A DNA stretch of 64,000 nucleotides. It comes from Celerinatantimonas sp046054195 (GTDB taxonomy: Bacteria > Pseudomonadota > Gammaproteobacteria > Enterobacterales > Celerinatantimonadaceae). Positions 36,131-45,921 of this stretch are shown piece after piece. Made by a program: the position numbers and the translations under genes. The notes below the pieces were generated by a model, which saw only the letters and a program-made list of their open reading frames with translations, made no database searches and was not told the origin of the DNA. Numbering within the stretch: the first letter of the stretch is position 1; each line of letters starts with the position of its first letter. The stretch covers positions 88,851 to 152,850 of the forward strand of contig NZ_JBEQCS010000010.1 of the NCBI RefSeq assembly GCF_046054195.1, written 5' to 3'.

Positions 36131-36958
36131 GTGGAATTTGAAAAAGTTTTTACTCATGTTGATTCAGACGGTGATTTACGGCTGTTGCAACTGACCGATA
36201 CTCACTTATTTGCCAACTCAGCAATGGGATTGCTGGGAGTGAACACTTTGGCTTCGTTTGAAGCAGTTGTCGCTCAAATTCAGCAAGACAATATTCCTTT
36301 TGATTGGATTATGGCCACTGGGGATATTTCTCAAGATCATAGCGAACGCTCTTATGAACGTTTCGTTGAGACTGTCAGTGTGTTAGAAAAGCCAATTTTG
36401 TGGTTGCCTGGTAACCACGATTGGCAGCCAACGATGCATCAAACGCTTAGTCAAAAGGGATTAAATCGTGCCAAGCAACTGGTCAGTGATCATTGGCAGT
36501 TGATTTTGCTCGATACTCAGGTTGCAGAAAAGCCACATGGTTATTTGGAACCCGAGCAGTTGGATTTTTTGGCAAACTCGCTAAGTGAATATCCACAAAA
36601 ACATACCCTGATTTTAATGCATCATCAGAGCTGCTCGATTGGTTGTAATTGGCTTGATCAGCATAACTTAAAAAATGCGGATGATTTTCATAAAGTGATT
36701 GCGCCGCACTCACAGGTGAAGGCGGTGTTGTTTGGGCACATTCATCAGAATTTTGAATATCAAACCTCGCAGTTAGCTTATATTGCATCCCCGAGTACAT
36801 GTATTCAGTTTTTGCCATTATCCAAAGAGTTTGCGCTTGACCGCCAGCAACCCGGATATCGTTATCTGACGCTTTGCGCAAATGGTGAAATTCATTCTCG
36901 AGTGAAGCGCTTAGCTGGCCAGCAGTTTTTACCCGATGCTCAGTCTCAGGGATATTAA
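36131..36958 (+). CDS. cpdA: 3',5'-cyclic AMP phosphodiesterase CpdA
   Basis: Class III metallophosphodiesterase that degrades cAMP and so tunes CRP signalling. The 275-residue protein has the calcineurin-fold metal motifs LQLTDTHLF, ATGDISQDHSERSY, LPGNHDWQP, LILMHHQS and LFGHIHQNFEY. The start is a GTG at 36131 with a weak Shine-Dalgarno. It is cytoplasmic and lies between yqiB and yqiA as in enterics. Confidence 0.94.
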   Translation: MEFEKVFTHVDSDGDLRLLQLTDTHLFANSAMGLLGVNTLASFEAVVAQIQQDNIPFDWIMATGDISQDHSERSYERFVETVSVLEKPILWLPGNHDWQPTMHQTLSQKGLNRAKQLVSDHWQLILLDTQVAEKPHGYLEPEQLDFLANSLSEYPQKHTLILMHHQSCSIGCNWLDQHNLKNADDFHKVIAPHSQVKAVLFGHIHQNFEYQTSQLAYIASPSTCIQFLPLSKEFALDRQQPGYRYLTLCANGEIHSRVKRLAGQQFLPDAQSQGY

Positions 36959-36997
36959 TTGGTGCCGGCTGTTTGTCCGTTTGATGTAGGATAATAA

Positions 36998-37594
36998 ATG
37001 ACTCGCTATTTACTTTTTTTGCATGGCTTTCAGGGAAGCAGTCAATCGTTTAAAAGAGAGTGCATAGCGCAATATCTCAGTGAGACTGATAGTAAAATAG
37101 AGCTAATTTCGCCACAACTTGCATGTTATCCAAAGCCTGCCTGGAGTCAGATTTGTGAGATAATGCAGAGCTTTAAAGGCGAGATTATCGGCGTTGTGGG
37201 TTCATCATTAGGTGGATTATTTGCAGCGCGTGCTTCTCTCGATTACGATTTACCCGCGGTATTGGTCAATCCCGTCGCTGATTTATCAATGGTCCCGATG
37301 CTTTTAGGTGAGCATATACATCCTTACACTCAGGAACGATTTCGCTTGTGTCAGCACCATCTCGATGAGCTGGTGAAGCTGCGAGCAAGTCCTGATGAGA
37401 CTAGCATGAAGCAGTGGCTGATGTTGCAAAAAGGGGATGAAGTGCTCGACTATCAAAAAGCATTAAAGGCTTATCCAAATACCAAACAGACAATAGAAAG
37501 CGGCGGCGAACATGGCTTTGCCGGGTTTAAACGTTATGTGCCCGCAATCATGCGTTTTTTTATGACTTACGAAAAATTGGACAATCATGACTAA
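36998..37594 (+). CDS. yqiA: Esterase YqiA
   Basis: A 198-residue alpha/beta-hydrolase of the YqiA/UPF0227 group. The oxyanion segment LFLHGFQGSSQSFK, nucleophile elbow GSSLGGLFAARA (Ser), and late His in GGEHGFAGFKRY form the catalytic set. Esterase activity on short acyl substrates is known for the E. coli protein; the physiological substrate is unknown. Its stop overlaps the parE start by 8 bp. Confidence 0.92.
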   Translation: MTRYLLFLHGFQGSSQSFKRECIAQYLSETDSKIELISPQLACYPKPAWSQICEIMQSFKGEIIGVVGSSLGGLFAARASLDYDLPAVLVNPVADLSMVPMLLGEHIHPYTQERFRLCQHHLDELVKLRASPDETSMKQWLMLQKGDEVLDYQKALKAYPNTKQTIESGGEHGFAGFKRYVPAIMRFFMTYEKLDNHD

Positions 37595-39479
37595 CGAATA
37601 TACATCAGATGCTATTGAGGTTTTAAGTGGGCTGGATCCGGTCAAACGGCGGCCAGGGATGTATACCGAAACCGATCGGCCGAACCATTTGGCTCAAGAG
37701 GTCATTGATAATAGCGTCGATGAAGCGATTGCAGGCTTTGCTCGCAATATTATTGTGACACTTTATGCGGACCAATCGTTATCCGTCTCTGATGATGGCC
37801 GTGGTATGCCTGTTGATATTCACCCTGAGCAGGGCGTTAGTGGGGTTGAGCTAATTTTTACGCGATTGCATGCCGGCGGTAAATTCTCCAATAAAAACTA
37901 CCAATTTTCCGGTGGGTTGCATGGGGTTGGGATCTCGGTGGTTAACGCGCTTTCATCCAAGATCGAGGTGGAAGTAAAACGAGATGGTCAACGCTATGAG
38001 ATGGAATTTGCCGATGGTTTTAAAGCCAAAGAGTTATCCGTTGTTGGCACTGTCGGTAAACGTAATACCGGTACTTTTGTCCATTTTTGGCCAGATGCGA
38101 AATACTTTGACTCACCTAAATTTGCCTCAGGTAAACTAGCCCATCTGTTAAAAGCTAAAGCGGTTTTATGCCCGGGCTTAACCATCGAATTTATCGATGA
38201 AGTCAAAGATGAAAAACATTCGTGGTGTTTTGAAGGTGGTTTGAACGACTATCTCTCGCAATCTGTTGAAGATGCCGAAACACTGCCGCAAACCCCGTTT
38301 TATGGTGAAATTATCACTAAAACGGATGGCGTTGAGTGGGCTCTAACGTGGTTACCTGAAAGCCCACAAAGCGTCACAGAAAGTTATGTGAATTTAATTC
38401 CAACGCCGTTGGGTGGGACCCATGTGAATGGGCTGCGCCAAGGGCTAACTGATGCCATGCGCGAGTTTTGTGAGTTTCGTAATTTGCTCCCGCGCGGTGT
38501 TAAATTGGCTCCAGACGATATCTGGGACAAACTTAATTATATTCTCTCGGTCAAAATTCAGGACCCGCAGTTTGCTGGCCAAACAAAAGAGCGTTTGTCG
38601 TCGCGCCAGTGTGCCGCTCTTGTTTCCGGCGTGGTGAAAGATGCATTTAGCTTGTGGCTAAATGCCAATACCGCTGAAGCCGAACAATTGGCCGAGTTTT
38701 TTATTACCAATGCTCAAAAACGACTGCGTTCTGGTAAAAAAATTGCGCGTAAAAAGGTCACCAATGGGCCAGCGCTTCCTGGCAAATTAACCGATTGTTC
38801 AACGCAAGAGCCGTTGCGAGGGGAATTATTCCTCGTCGAAGGGGATTCAGCTGGCGGTAGCGCCAAACAGGCCCGAGATCGTGAGTTTCAGGCCATTATG
38901 CCGCTGCGCGGGAAAATTCTAAATACCTGGGAAGTTGACGGTGCGGATGTTTTAGCGTCTCAGGAAATTCATGACATTTCGGTCGCCCTAGGTATTGATC
39001 CCGACAGTGATCAACTAGAAAAATTACGCTATGGAAAAGTTTGTATTTTAGCGGATGCTGACTCTGATGGACTGCATATTGCGACATTGCTTTGTGCTTT
39101 GTTTATTCGCCACTTCCGTCCATTAGTTGAAAATGGTCATATTTTTGTAGCGATGCCACCGCTGTATCGAATTGATGTTGGTAAAGAAGTTTTCTATGCG
39201 TTGGATGATGGCGAAAAAGAAACCATTCTGGCAAGGATTGAGGCTGAGAAAAAACGTGGTAAGGTAAACGTTCAGCGCTTTAAAGGGCTCGGCGAGATGA
39301 ATCCAATTCAACTGCGCGAAACCACGATGGATCCAAATACCCGGCGATTAGTTCAGCTGACAATTGATGATTATGAAAGTACCATTGATTTGATGGATCA
39401 ATTACTTGCTAAAAAACGATCCGGTGACCGCCGTGAATGGCTCGAAGCCAAAGGGAATATGGCGATAGATTTGGTTTAA
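37587..39479 (+). CDS. parE: DNA topoisomerase IV subunit B
   Basis: ATPase subunit of topoisomerase IV, which decatenates daughter chromosomes. The 630-residue length equals that of E. coli ParE. GHKL ATPase motifs are VIDNSVDEAIAG, SVSDDGRGMPVD and QFSGGLHGVGISVVNAL; the TOPRIM domain has LVEGDSAGGSA and CILADADSDGLH. It is separated from parC by a GGDEF/EAL gene, whereas E. coli has other genes between them. Confidence 0.97.
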   Translation: MTNEYTSDAIEVLSGLDPVKRRPGMYTETDRPNHLAQEVIDNSVDEAIAGFARNIIVTLYADQSLSVSDDGRGMPVDIHPEQGVSGVELIFTRLHAGGKFSNKNYQFSGGLHGVGISVVNALSSKIEVEVKRDGQRYEMEFADGFKAKELSVVGTVGKRNTGTFVHFWPDAKYFDSPKFASGKLAHLLKAKAVLCPGLTIEFIDEVKDEKHSWCFEGGLNDYLSQSVEDAETLPQTPFYGEIITKTDGVEWALTWLPESPQSVTESYVNLIPTPLGGTHVNGLRQGLTDAMREFCEFRNLLPRGVKLAPDDIWDKLNYILSVKIQDPQFAGQTKERLSSRQCAALVSGVVKDAFSLWLNANTAEAEQLAEFFITNAQKRLRSGKKIARKKVTNGPALPGKLTDCSTQEPLRGELFLVEGDSAGGSAKQARDREFQAIMPLRGKILNTWEVDGADVLASQEIHDISVALGIDPDSDQLEKLRYGKVCILADADSDGLHIATLLCALFIRHFRPLVENGHIFVAMPPLYRIDVGKEVFYALDDGEKETILARIEAEKKRGKVNVQRFKGLGEMNPIQLRETTMDPNTRRLVQLTIDDYESTIDLMDQLLAKKRSGDRREWLEAKGNMAIDLV

Positions 39480-39491
39480 ACGGAGCCCTGT

Positions 39492-41882
39492 GTGGTACGA
39501 AACCTGTATGTTGGTATTTTAAGTAAGACTTTGCTTTCGGTTACGGGGCTGCTGCTGCTTATTTTTGGCGGCCTCGTGGCGTTAAACTATGCAAACATCA
39601 GGCATTTCTTTGAAATTGAACGCTCGGAAGCCATTCATCATCAGCAGGCATTATTTAACGAGCACTATGTCGATGTTGGGCGCCAGCTCCAGTTGTTGAC
39701 AAATATCTCCGCAAGTCACCACACCAATCTTTTGCAGGACCATCAGCAAGTCCCTTCGATTATACAGGCGATTGAACATGATGCGCCGCTACCATTAACC
39801 GAATTGATTGCTTTAACCCCTTCTAATCAAATGATTTGGCCGACGGCTCATAATGATCATGAGCAGATGATTGCAAATTGGTTTATAAAGAATAACAAAA
39901 ATGCTCACAATAATTGGGTGTTGGATTGTTACTCGCAGTGCAATGTGTATTTTTACACGCAATTTGATTATCAAGGCAAAAGTTACCCATTTATCTACGG
40001 TATCGATGCAGCGACGTTATATCGCAGTTATTCGGGCTCGAATCATCGTGGTCACTTGTTAATGGAAATTCAGGCTGATCATCATGTAGCGCTGCTTTAT
40101 TCCAGCCAGAGAATTAATGCCCATATCGGTGAACTGATTAACCAGACCACAGAACACGAGCTATTAAGCGGTTTGCGCGATTTTGTCAGCGCAGGGCAAG
40201 CAACAGAGCTCGTTAGTTTTCAGATCTCAAATACCACGGCTCAATTGCCAATCTTTTTTGTCCAATTTAATACGATCAATGGCTTGATTGCGCATTTTCG
40301 CCAAGCGAACCGCAACAACGTGATTTACGGTATCTGTTCGTTAGTATTAGCCATTTTATTGTTAATCGCGCTACTTCGTCATCCACTGGTGCGGGTGCGC
40401 CAACTGACTTATTGTCTCCCGATGTTAGCCAGCTCTAGCTTTCGGCAATTTCGTCAGGTGATAGTGGCAAGTCGTTCGTCTTGGTTAATCGATGAGTCTG
40501 ATAAACTGGGTGAAGAAGCAGTAACGTTGTCTTATCAATTAGAGCATCTAGAAAACCAATTGCAAAATAGAGCTGCTGAACTTGAGTGGTTAGCCGGACA
40601 CGATCACCTAACTCAACTATCGAATCGACGTGATTTTGAACAGTTATTGCAAAAGCGGATTCGCTCGCAAACTGCTGGCTGTTTGATGATGATGGATTTA
40701 GATAACTTTCGTTATGTAAATGATTTAAGTGGCCATCATTGCGGCGATCAGATGTTGTTGCAAATTGGTCAGTTATTGCAGCGAATGCTTCCAGAAAATG
40801 CCATATTGGCTCGTTTTTCTGGGGATCAATTTGCCGCCTATATTGACGATCTAACTCCCTTGTTGGCGAAACGATTTGTCGAGCGCATTAACTATCGTTT
40901 AGGTGAGCTTAAAGTCGCTGGGCGAGAGGCTATCCATACTGCTTCAATGAGTATTGGTGTGGTGATTTTCCCTGAGCATGACACCACCTATGCGGGGCTG
41001 ATTAGTAAAGCGGATATGTGTCTTTATCAGGCAAAATCGCAAGGCAAACACTGTGGCGTTATCTACGAGCGCGAACATCAAAGCGGTGATTTAATTCAGC
41101 GTCATTTCTGGCTTGATTTAGCGCAGCATGCGATAGAGCGCCAGCAAACGGTGTTGTATTTTCAACCGATTATGGACAATCGCATTGACCAAATTCGCCA
41201 TTACGAAGTTTTATTGCGCATTAAAGATGATAATGGTCAGATGATCTCTCCGTATGAGCTGATTATAGCGGCGGAAAATAATGGCTATATTTTTGATATC
41301 GATTTGTGGGTGGTTCGCAGTGCGCTTAGCCGTTTAGAGGAAAATCTCGAATTTAATTGTCGAGATCGCCTTGCGATTAACCTATCAGCGCGCTCATTTG
41401 GCACCTCTTCGGTGATTGCCCAGATTGTGGCAGAAATTGAACATCGAGCTATTCCGGGCGAATTAATTATATTCGAAATAACCGAGACGGCCGCGCTACC
41501 AGATTTTGCCAAGGCGCAGGAGCATATTGAAAAACTTAAATCGATGGGCTGTGCGATTGCATTAGATGATTTTGGGGTTGGTTATTCATCATTTCATTCG
41601 TTGCGTGAGTTAGCCCTTGATTATGTTAAAATTGATGGCTCGTTTGTTCATGATATTCTGGATAACCATAAGAACCGTTATTTTGTACGCTCGTTATGCC
41701 GTATTGCCCATGATTTGGGGTTATTAACGATTGCAGAATATGTAGAAAATGAACAGCTTAATCAAGAGTTATGCCGGATCGGAGTGGATTTTTCCCAAGG
41801 ATATTTTATCGGGAAACCTATGCCTGCTGAACAAATTTGGGCGCACCAGAACAGCTCTCAGGTTTTGTCATTAAGACAGTAA
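39492..41882 (+). CDS. Membrane-anchored GGDEF/EAL c-di-GMP signalling protein
   Basis: The 796-residue protein has an N-terminal membrane helix, a periplasmic sensor region to about 275, a second helix (YGICSLVLAILLLIALL), a coiled-coil linker, then GGDEF (about 370-530) and EAL (about 545-785) domains. The GGDEF signature is SGDQF (443-447), lacking the first Gly and the Glu, so cyclase activity is doubtful. The EAL domain has EVL (572-574) in place of EAL but keeps DDFGVGYSS and EITETA, so phosphodiesterase activity is plausible. It lies 12 bp after parE and 43 bp before parC. It could tune the c-di-GMP read by BcsA. Confidence 0.9.
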   Translation: MVRNLYVGILSKTLLSVTGLLLLIFGGLVALNYANIRHFFEIERSEAIHHQQALFNEHYVDVGRQLQLLTNISASHHTNLLQDHQQVPSIIQAIEHDAPLPLTELIALTPSNQMIWPTAHNDHEQMIANWFIKNNKNAHNNWVLDCYSQCNVYFYTQFDYQGKSYPFIYGIDAATLYRSYSGSNHRGHLLMEIQADHHVALLYSSQRINAHIGELINQTTEHELLSGLRDFVSAGQATELVSFQISNTTAQLPIFFVQFNTINGLIAHFRQANRNNVIYGICSLVLAILLLIALLRHPLVRVRQLTYCLPMLASSSFRQFRQVIVASRSSWLIDESDKLGEEAVTLSYQLEHLENQLQNRAAELEWLAGHDHLTQLSNRRDFEQLLQKRIRSQTAGCLMMMDLDNFRYVNDLSGHHCGDQMLLQIGQLLQRMLPENAILARFSGDQFAAYIDDLTPLLAKRFVERINYRLGELKVAGREAIHTASMSIGVVIFPEHDTTYAGLISKADMCLYQAKSQGKHCGVIYEREHQSGDLIQRHFWLDLAQHAIERQQTVLYFQPIMDNRIDQIRHYEVLLRIKDDNGQMISPYELIIAAENNGYIFDIDLWVVRSALSRLEENLEFNCRDRLAINLSARSFGTSSVIAQIVAEIEHRAIPGELIIFEITETAALPDFAKAQEHIEKLKSMGCAIALDDFGVGYSSFHSLRELALDYVKIDGSFVHDILDNHKNRYFVRSLCRIAHDLGLLTIAEYVENEQLNQELCRIGVDFSQGYFIGKPMPAEQIWAHQNSSQVLSLRQ

Positions 41883-41925
41883 CCACCGACTTATAACAAT
41901 CTCAAACAGGAGAAGGTACTTCACC

Positions 41926-44193
41926 ATGAGTGATATGGCTGACAGCCTGGACGGTATCGAACGCCAACCGTTGCGTACATTTACCGAACAAGCTTATCTG
42001 AATTATTCCATGTATGTGATTATGGACAGGGCTCTGCCCCATATCAGTGATGGTTTAAAACCGGTCCAACGACGTATTGTGTACGCCATGAGTGAGCTGG
42101 GTCTTTCGGCGAGCGCCAAATATAAAAAATCGGCGCGTACCGTTGGGGATGTGTTAGGTAAATATCATCCGCATGGCGACTCAGCTTGTTATGAAGCGAT
42201 GGTGCTGATGGCGCAGCCGTTCTCTTATCGATATCCGCTGGTGGATGGGCAAGGAAACTGGGGCGCACCAGACGATCCAAAATCATTTGCCGCAATGCGT
42301 TACACCGAAGCACGCTTATCTAAATTCTCTGAAGTTTTACTCAGTGAGTTGGGCCAAGGCACTGTGGAGTGGGGGCCGAACTTTGATGGAACACTGCGTG
42401 AACCACTAACATTACCTGCGCGCTTGCCACATATTTTGCTAAATGGGGTCACTGGTATCGCCGTTGGGATGGCCACGGATATTCCGCCGCACAATGCGCG
42501 CGAAGTCGCCAATGCTTGTGCTCATCTTTTGGATAATCCTAAAGCTGAGCTCACAGATTTGTTTCAGTTTATTAAAGGTCCTGATTATCCGACCTATGCT
42601 GAAATTATTACGCCAGCGAAAGACATCGCCAAAATTTATCGTACCGGTCGCGGCAGTTTAAAAATGCGTGCGGTCTATGAAGTCGATGACGGTGAAATTG
42701 TCATCACTGCACTGCCGCATCAAGCATCAGGGGCCAAAATTCTAGAACAGATCGCAGCTCAGATGCAGGCTAAAAAATTGCCGTTGGTCGCTGACTTGCG
42801 AGATGAAGGCGATCATGAAAATCCAACTCGAATCGTTATTACGCCGCGTTCGAACCGAGTTGATATTCAGATGCTGATGGACCATCTGTTTGTTTCAACC
42901 GATCTAGAAAAGAACTATCGCGTTAACCTTAATATGTTGGGGCTGGACAGACGTCCACAGGTGAAAAACCTGCTGCAAATTTTAACCGAATGGTTGGAAT
43001 ATCGCCGGGATGTTGTGCGTCGTCGGTTACAATATCGTCTCGATAAGGTATTGGCTCGTTTGCATATTTTGGCAGGCTTGTTGATTGCCTTTTTAAATAT
43101 TGATGAAGTTATTGAGATCATCCGCACCGAGGATGATGCCAAAGCTGCGTTAATGAGCCGTTTCGATTTGTCGGAAAGACAAGCTGAAGCAATTTTAGAG
43201 ATAAAATTGCGCCAGTTGGCAAAACTCGAAGAGATCAAAATTCGCACAGAGCAAGATGAGTTAGATAAAGAGCGTCAGCAGTTAGAAAAATTACTGGGCT
43301 CTGAGCGGCGATTGAATACGTTGATTAAAAAAGAATTGCTTGCTGATGCGCAAACTTATGGTGATGATAGAATGTCACCACTGGTTGAGCGCGAAGAAGC
43401 CAAAGGTCTTAAAGAGAAAGATTTAGTTCCCGCTGAGCCAATTACCATTGTTCTTTCGCAGATGGGCTGGGCGCGTAGTGCCAAAGGTCACGATATCGAT
43501 GGGCCAAGCTTAAGCTATAAATCAGGCGATCAATATCTTGATAGTGCTCACGGTAAGAGTAATCAGCCTGCGGTATTCATTGATTCATCGGGTCGCAGCT
43601 TTGCGCTAGATTCACATACCTTGCCATCAGCGCGCAGTCAGGGTGAGCCATTAACGGGCCGCTTTGACTTGGCTCCCGGTGAGACCTTTAGCCATGTCGT
43701 TGCCGCCGATGAAGATCAGCGCTATCTCTTGGCCAGCGATGCCGGCTACGGCTTTGTCTGCTCGTTTGCTGATATGGTTAGTAAAAAACGCAATGGTAAA
43801 GCACTGTTAAATGTTCCAATGGGCGCGAAAGTATTAAAACCGCAACCCGTTGGCTCGCTGGAAAATGATTTGTGTCTGGCTGTCTCTAATGAAGGGCGAA
43901 TGTTGATTTTCCCAATGAGCAGCTTACCTGCGTTATCTAAGGGTAAAGGCAATAAAATTATTGGTATTCCATCAGCTCGGGTAAAAAGCCGTGAAGAATA
44001 CGTTAAAACACTGGCTGTGTTACCGGTAGATGCCAATGTAACCATTTGGGCTGGCAAACGAAAACTGACTTTAAAACCATCAGATCTGGAACACTATCGA
44101 GGTGAGCGAGGTCGCCGTGGGAATAAATTACCACGAGGCCTACAGCGGGTCGATGAGGTGGTAATTGAGTTAGCTGACACCGAACAGCCCTAA
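41926..44193 (+). CDS. parC: DNA topoisomerase IV subunit A
   Basis: DNA-breaking subunit of topoisomerase IV. The 755-residue protein (E. coli 752) starts with the breakage-reunion domain: RALPHISDGLKPVQRRIVYA, the quinolone-determining region KYHPHGDSACYEA, and the catalytic Tyr in AAMRYTEARLS. GIAVGMATDIPPHN follows, and the C-terminal beta-pinwheel holds the weak repeats GNKIIGIPSARV and GERGRRGNKLPRG. It is downstream of parE and the GGDEF/EAL gene and probably co-transcribed with them. Confidence 0.97.
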   Translation: MSDMADSLDGIERQPLRTFTEQAYLNYSMYVIMDRALPHISDGLKPVQRRIVYAMSELGLSASAKYKKSARTVGDVLGKYHPHGDSACYEAMVLMAQPFSYRYPLVDGQGNWGAPDDPKSFAAMRYTEARLSKFSEVLLSELGQGTVEWGPNFDGTLREPLTLPARLPHILLNGVTGIAVGMATDIPPHNAREVANACAHLLDNPKAELTDLFQFIKGPDYPTYAEIITPAKDIAKIYRTGRGSLKMRAVYEVDDGEIVITALPHQASGAKILEQIAAQMQAKKLPLVADLRDEGDHENPTRIVITPRSNRVDIQMLMDHLFVSTDLEKNYRVNLNMLGLDRRPQVKNLLQILTEWLEYRRDVVRRRLQYRLDKVLARLHILAGLLIAFLNIDEVIEIIRTEDDAKAALMSRFDLSERQAEAILEIKLRQLAKLEEIKIRTEQDELDKERQQLEKLLGSERRLNTLIKKELLADAQTYGDDRMSPLVEREEAKGLKEKDLVPAEPITIVLSQMGWARSAKGHDIDGPSLSYKSGDQYLDSAHGKSNQPAVFIDSSGRSFALDSHTLPSARSQGEPLTGRFDLAPGETFSHVVAADEDQRYLLASDAGYGFVCSFADMVSKKRNGKALLNVPMGAKVLKPQPVGSLENDLCLAVSNEGRMLIFPMSSLPALSKGKGNKIIGIPSARVKSREEYVKTLAVLPVDANVTIWAGKRKLTLKPSDLEHYRGERGRRGNKLPRGLQRVDEVVIELADTEQP

Positions 44194-44295
44194 AATACCT
44201 GACTAAGGGATGTGTTGATTAATTTTGACTCATCCCTTGTTCATCATTCACCCGGCGCGTATACTCGCAGCCCTTCTTTAACCAGAGTCGAAATA

Positions 44296-45060
44296 ATGCT
44301 CGCTTTTATCCGTATTGTACTGATGCTAGTTGCGTTAATCGTAATATTTGTAATTAGCTGTCTTTATAGTCTGATTCGTCCTCGACACCGCGATTCCGTG
44401 TATCGATTTGGCCGAATGTTTGCTTGGTTCAGTTTCCTTGTGGGGCTGAAGGTCGAAGTCCGTTATAAAGATAAAGCTTCGTTACCTAAGCAAGCGGTCT
44501 ATATTTCGAATCATCAAAGTAATTGCGATATGGTCACGTTGCCTTATGCACTGCGTCCAGGCACGGTGACGATTGGTAAAAAGAGCTTGGTTTGGATCCC
44601 CTTATTTGGCCAGATATACTGGTTAAGTGGCAATATCCTAATCAACCGTGATAAAGGTTCACGGGCCGCAGAGACTTTGCGTCAAAGCGCAAAAAAGATT
44701 CGCCAGCGTCATCTGTCGGTCTGGATGTTTCCAGAAGGCACGCGCAGTTATGGTAAAGCATTGTTGCCATTTAAAGCGGGCGCATTTCATCTGGCTCGAG
44801 CTGCTAAAGAGATGATTGTACCTGTGTGCTGTTCATCGACTTATCAGCAGGTTAAGTTAAATCGCTGGAATAATGGCCGCGTTATTATAGAAGTTGGGCA
44901 AGCGATCGATTGCTCGCAGTGGCGTAAACCTGAAGTACGAACACAAATTCTAAATCTGCATCAAATGATGGAGCAGCGGATTTGTGAATTAACGATAGAG
45001 GCTCGAGGCAATGCAGCTGACTATAGTCATTGCATGAGTGCTGAGATTAAAGGAGTCTAA
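44296..45060 (+). CDS. plsC: 1-acyl-sn-glycerol-3-phosphate acyltransferase
   Basis: Inner-membrane enzyme that makes phosphatidic acid from lysophosphatidate. The 254-residue protein has N-terminal hydrophobic helices (IVLMLVALIVIFVISCLYSL), the HX4D motif SNHQSNCDMV, and FPEGTRS. Length is close to E. coli PlsC (245). I start at ATG 44296 (MLAFIRIVL); the open frame extends 28 codons upstream into non-conserved hydrophilic sequence. It follows parC, as in E. coli, and its stop directly abuts rraB. Confidence 0.94.
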   Translation: MLAFIRIVLMLVALIVIFVISCLYSLIRPRHRDSVYRFGRMFAWFSFLVGLKVEVRYKDKASLPKQAVYISNHQSNCDMVTLPYALRPGTVTIGKKSLVWIPLFGQIYWLSGNILINRDKGSRAAETLRQSAKKIRQRHLSVWMFPEGTRSYGKALLPFKAGAFHLARAAKEMIVPVCCSSTYQQVKLNRWNNGRVIIEVGQAIDCSQWRKPEVRTQILNLHQMMEQRICELTIEARGNAADYSHCMSAEIKGV

Positions 45061-45432
45061 ATGGAGCAACTTATTCAACAGTGGCAAGAAGAGACTGATG
45101 TCATTATTGCCCATTTACTTGCAGATGGCAGTGACCCAGATGCGATTTATACCATTGAACACCATTTTGCCTGTGGTGACTTTAAAGCGTTAGAAAAAGC
45201 AGCTGTGGATTGCTTTAAAGCAGGTTATGAAGTCACTGATGCTGAAGAAGCGCAGTTAGATGATGGTGCCATTGTATTCAGTTTTGATGTCATCACTGAA
45301 TTGCCCCTTGAAGCTGCAGCCATTAAAGCTGATGTTGCTAAATTAGTGCAATTGTGCGGTGATGATAAAGTCTTTTATGATGGTTGGGGCACCTATTTTG
45401 AGGACCCCGATGGTGAAGATGATTTTGAATAA
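45061..45432 (+). CDS. rraB: Ribonuclease E inhibitor RraB
   Basis: Small acidic protein that binds RNase E and modulates degradosome activity. The 123-residue protein matches E. coli RraB through ADGSDPDAIYTIEHHFACGD and DGWGTYFEDPDGEDD, but its acidic C-terminal tail is about 15 residues shorter. It starts directly after the plsC stop, so translational coupling is likely. Confidence 0.94.
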   Translation: MEQLIQQWQEETDVIIAHLLADGSDPDAIYTIEHHFACGDFKALEKAAVDCFKAGYEVTDAEEAQLDDGAIVFSFDVITELPLEAAAIKADVAKLVQLCGDDKVFYDGWGTYFEDPDGEDDFE

Positions 45433-45464
45433 AGCCAGCCATTAAGCCTGACTGCTGGCTTTTT
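45431..45464 (+). terminator. rraB terminator
   Basis: AAAGCCAGC (45431-45439) and GCTGGCTTT (45454-45462) form a 9-bp stem, followed by more T residues. The stem begins at the rraB stop and overlaps the last codons of the convergent gene. Confidence 0.8.
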
Positions 45465-45921
45465 GCATCGAAGCAAGCTGAGCAATCCATTGGTCTATCT
45501 GATTGAGCAACAATTCAGTACTGATGGTAATTGACTCAGCTTCTTGATCATTAAACGTTAAATACCGCACCTTTGAATTAAGCTCTGGGTAACAGCGTCC
45601 AATCGATAATGGATGGCTGGCCGATTCTAACGAAAACAGATACAGAGCATCCCGCATTTCTTGATAACTCACTTCACCTAGATCTTCCACGCGCTCATTT
45701 GTGTGCAGATGACCAAATGAACCGAACATGGCAAGCCAAGTCAGCAGGTGGTGTAAAGACTGATTTAAAAGCCCTAGCGGTGGCGCAGGAACGCGCGCAA
45801 GAAACAATCTAGCACTGGCATGGTAGGGTAAATTTAGTTGGGTACACCAATGATTAAAATACTCTTGTGCGAGCTGTGCACGAATATCTTCATCAATTGA
45901 TAAAAATAAAATTTCCTTCAT
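45442..45921 (-). CDS. LMW-phosphatase/arsenate-reductase-like protein lacking the catalytic Cys
   Basis: A 159-residue cytoplasmic protein whose first 23 residues follow the low-molecular-weight phosphotyrosine phosphatase/ArsC plan (hydrophobic strand, C-x5-R loop, helix AQLAQEYFNHW). The nucleophilic Cys is replaced by Ser: S8-x5-R14 in FLSIDEDIRAQ. The middle contains LHHLLTWLAMFGSFGHLHTN, without the usual Asp-Pro acid loop. Phosphatase activity is therefore unlikely; binding or structural roles are possible. The family link is an inference from a short motif. It is convergent with rraB. Confidence 0.6.
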   Translation of the reverse strand: MKEILFLSIDEDIRAQLAQEYFNHWCTQLNLPYHASARLFLARVPAPPLGLLNQSLHHLLTWLAMFGSFGHLHTNERVEDLGEVSYQEMRDALYLFSLESASHPLSIGRCYPELNSKVRYLTFNDQEAESITISTELLLNQIDQWIAQLASMQKASSQA

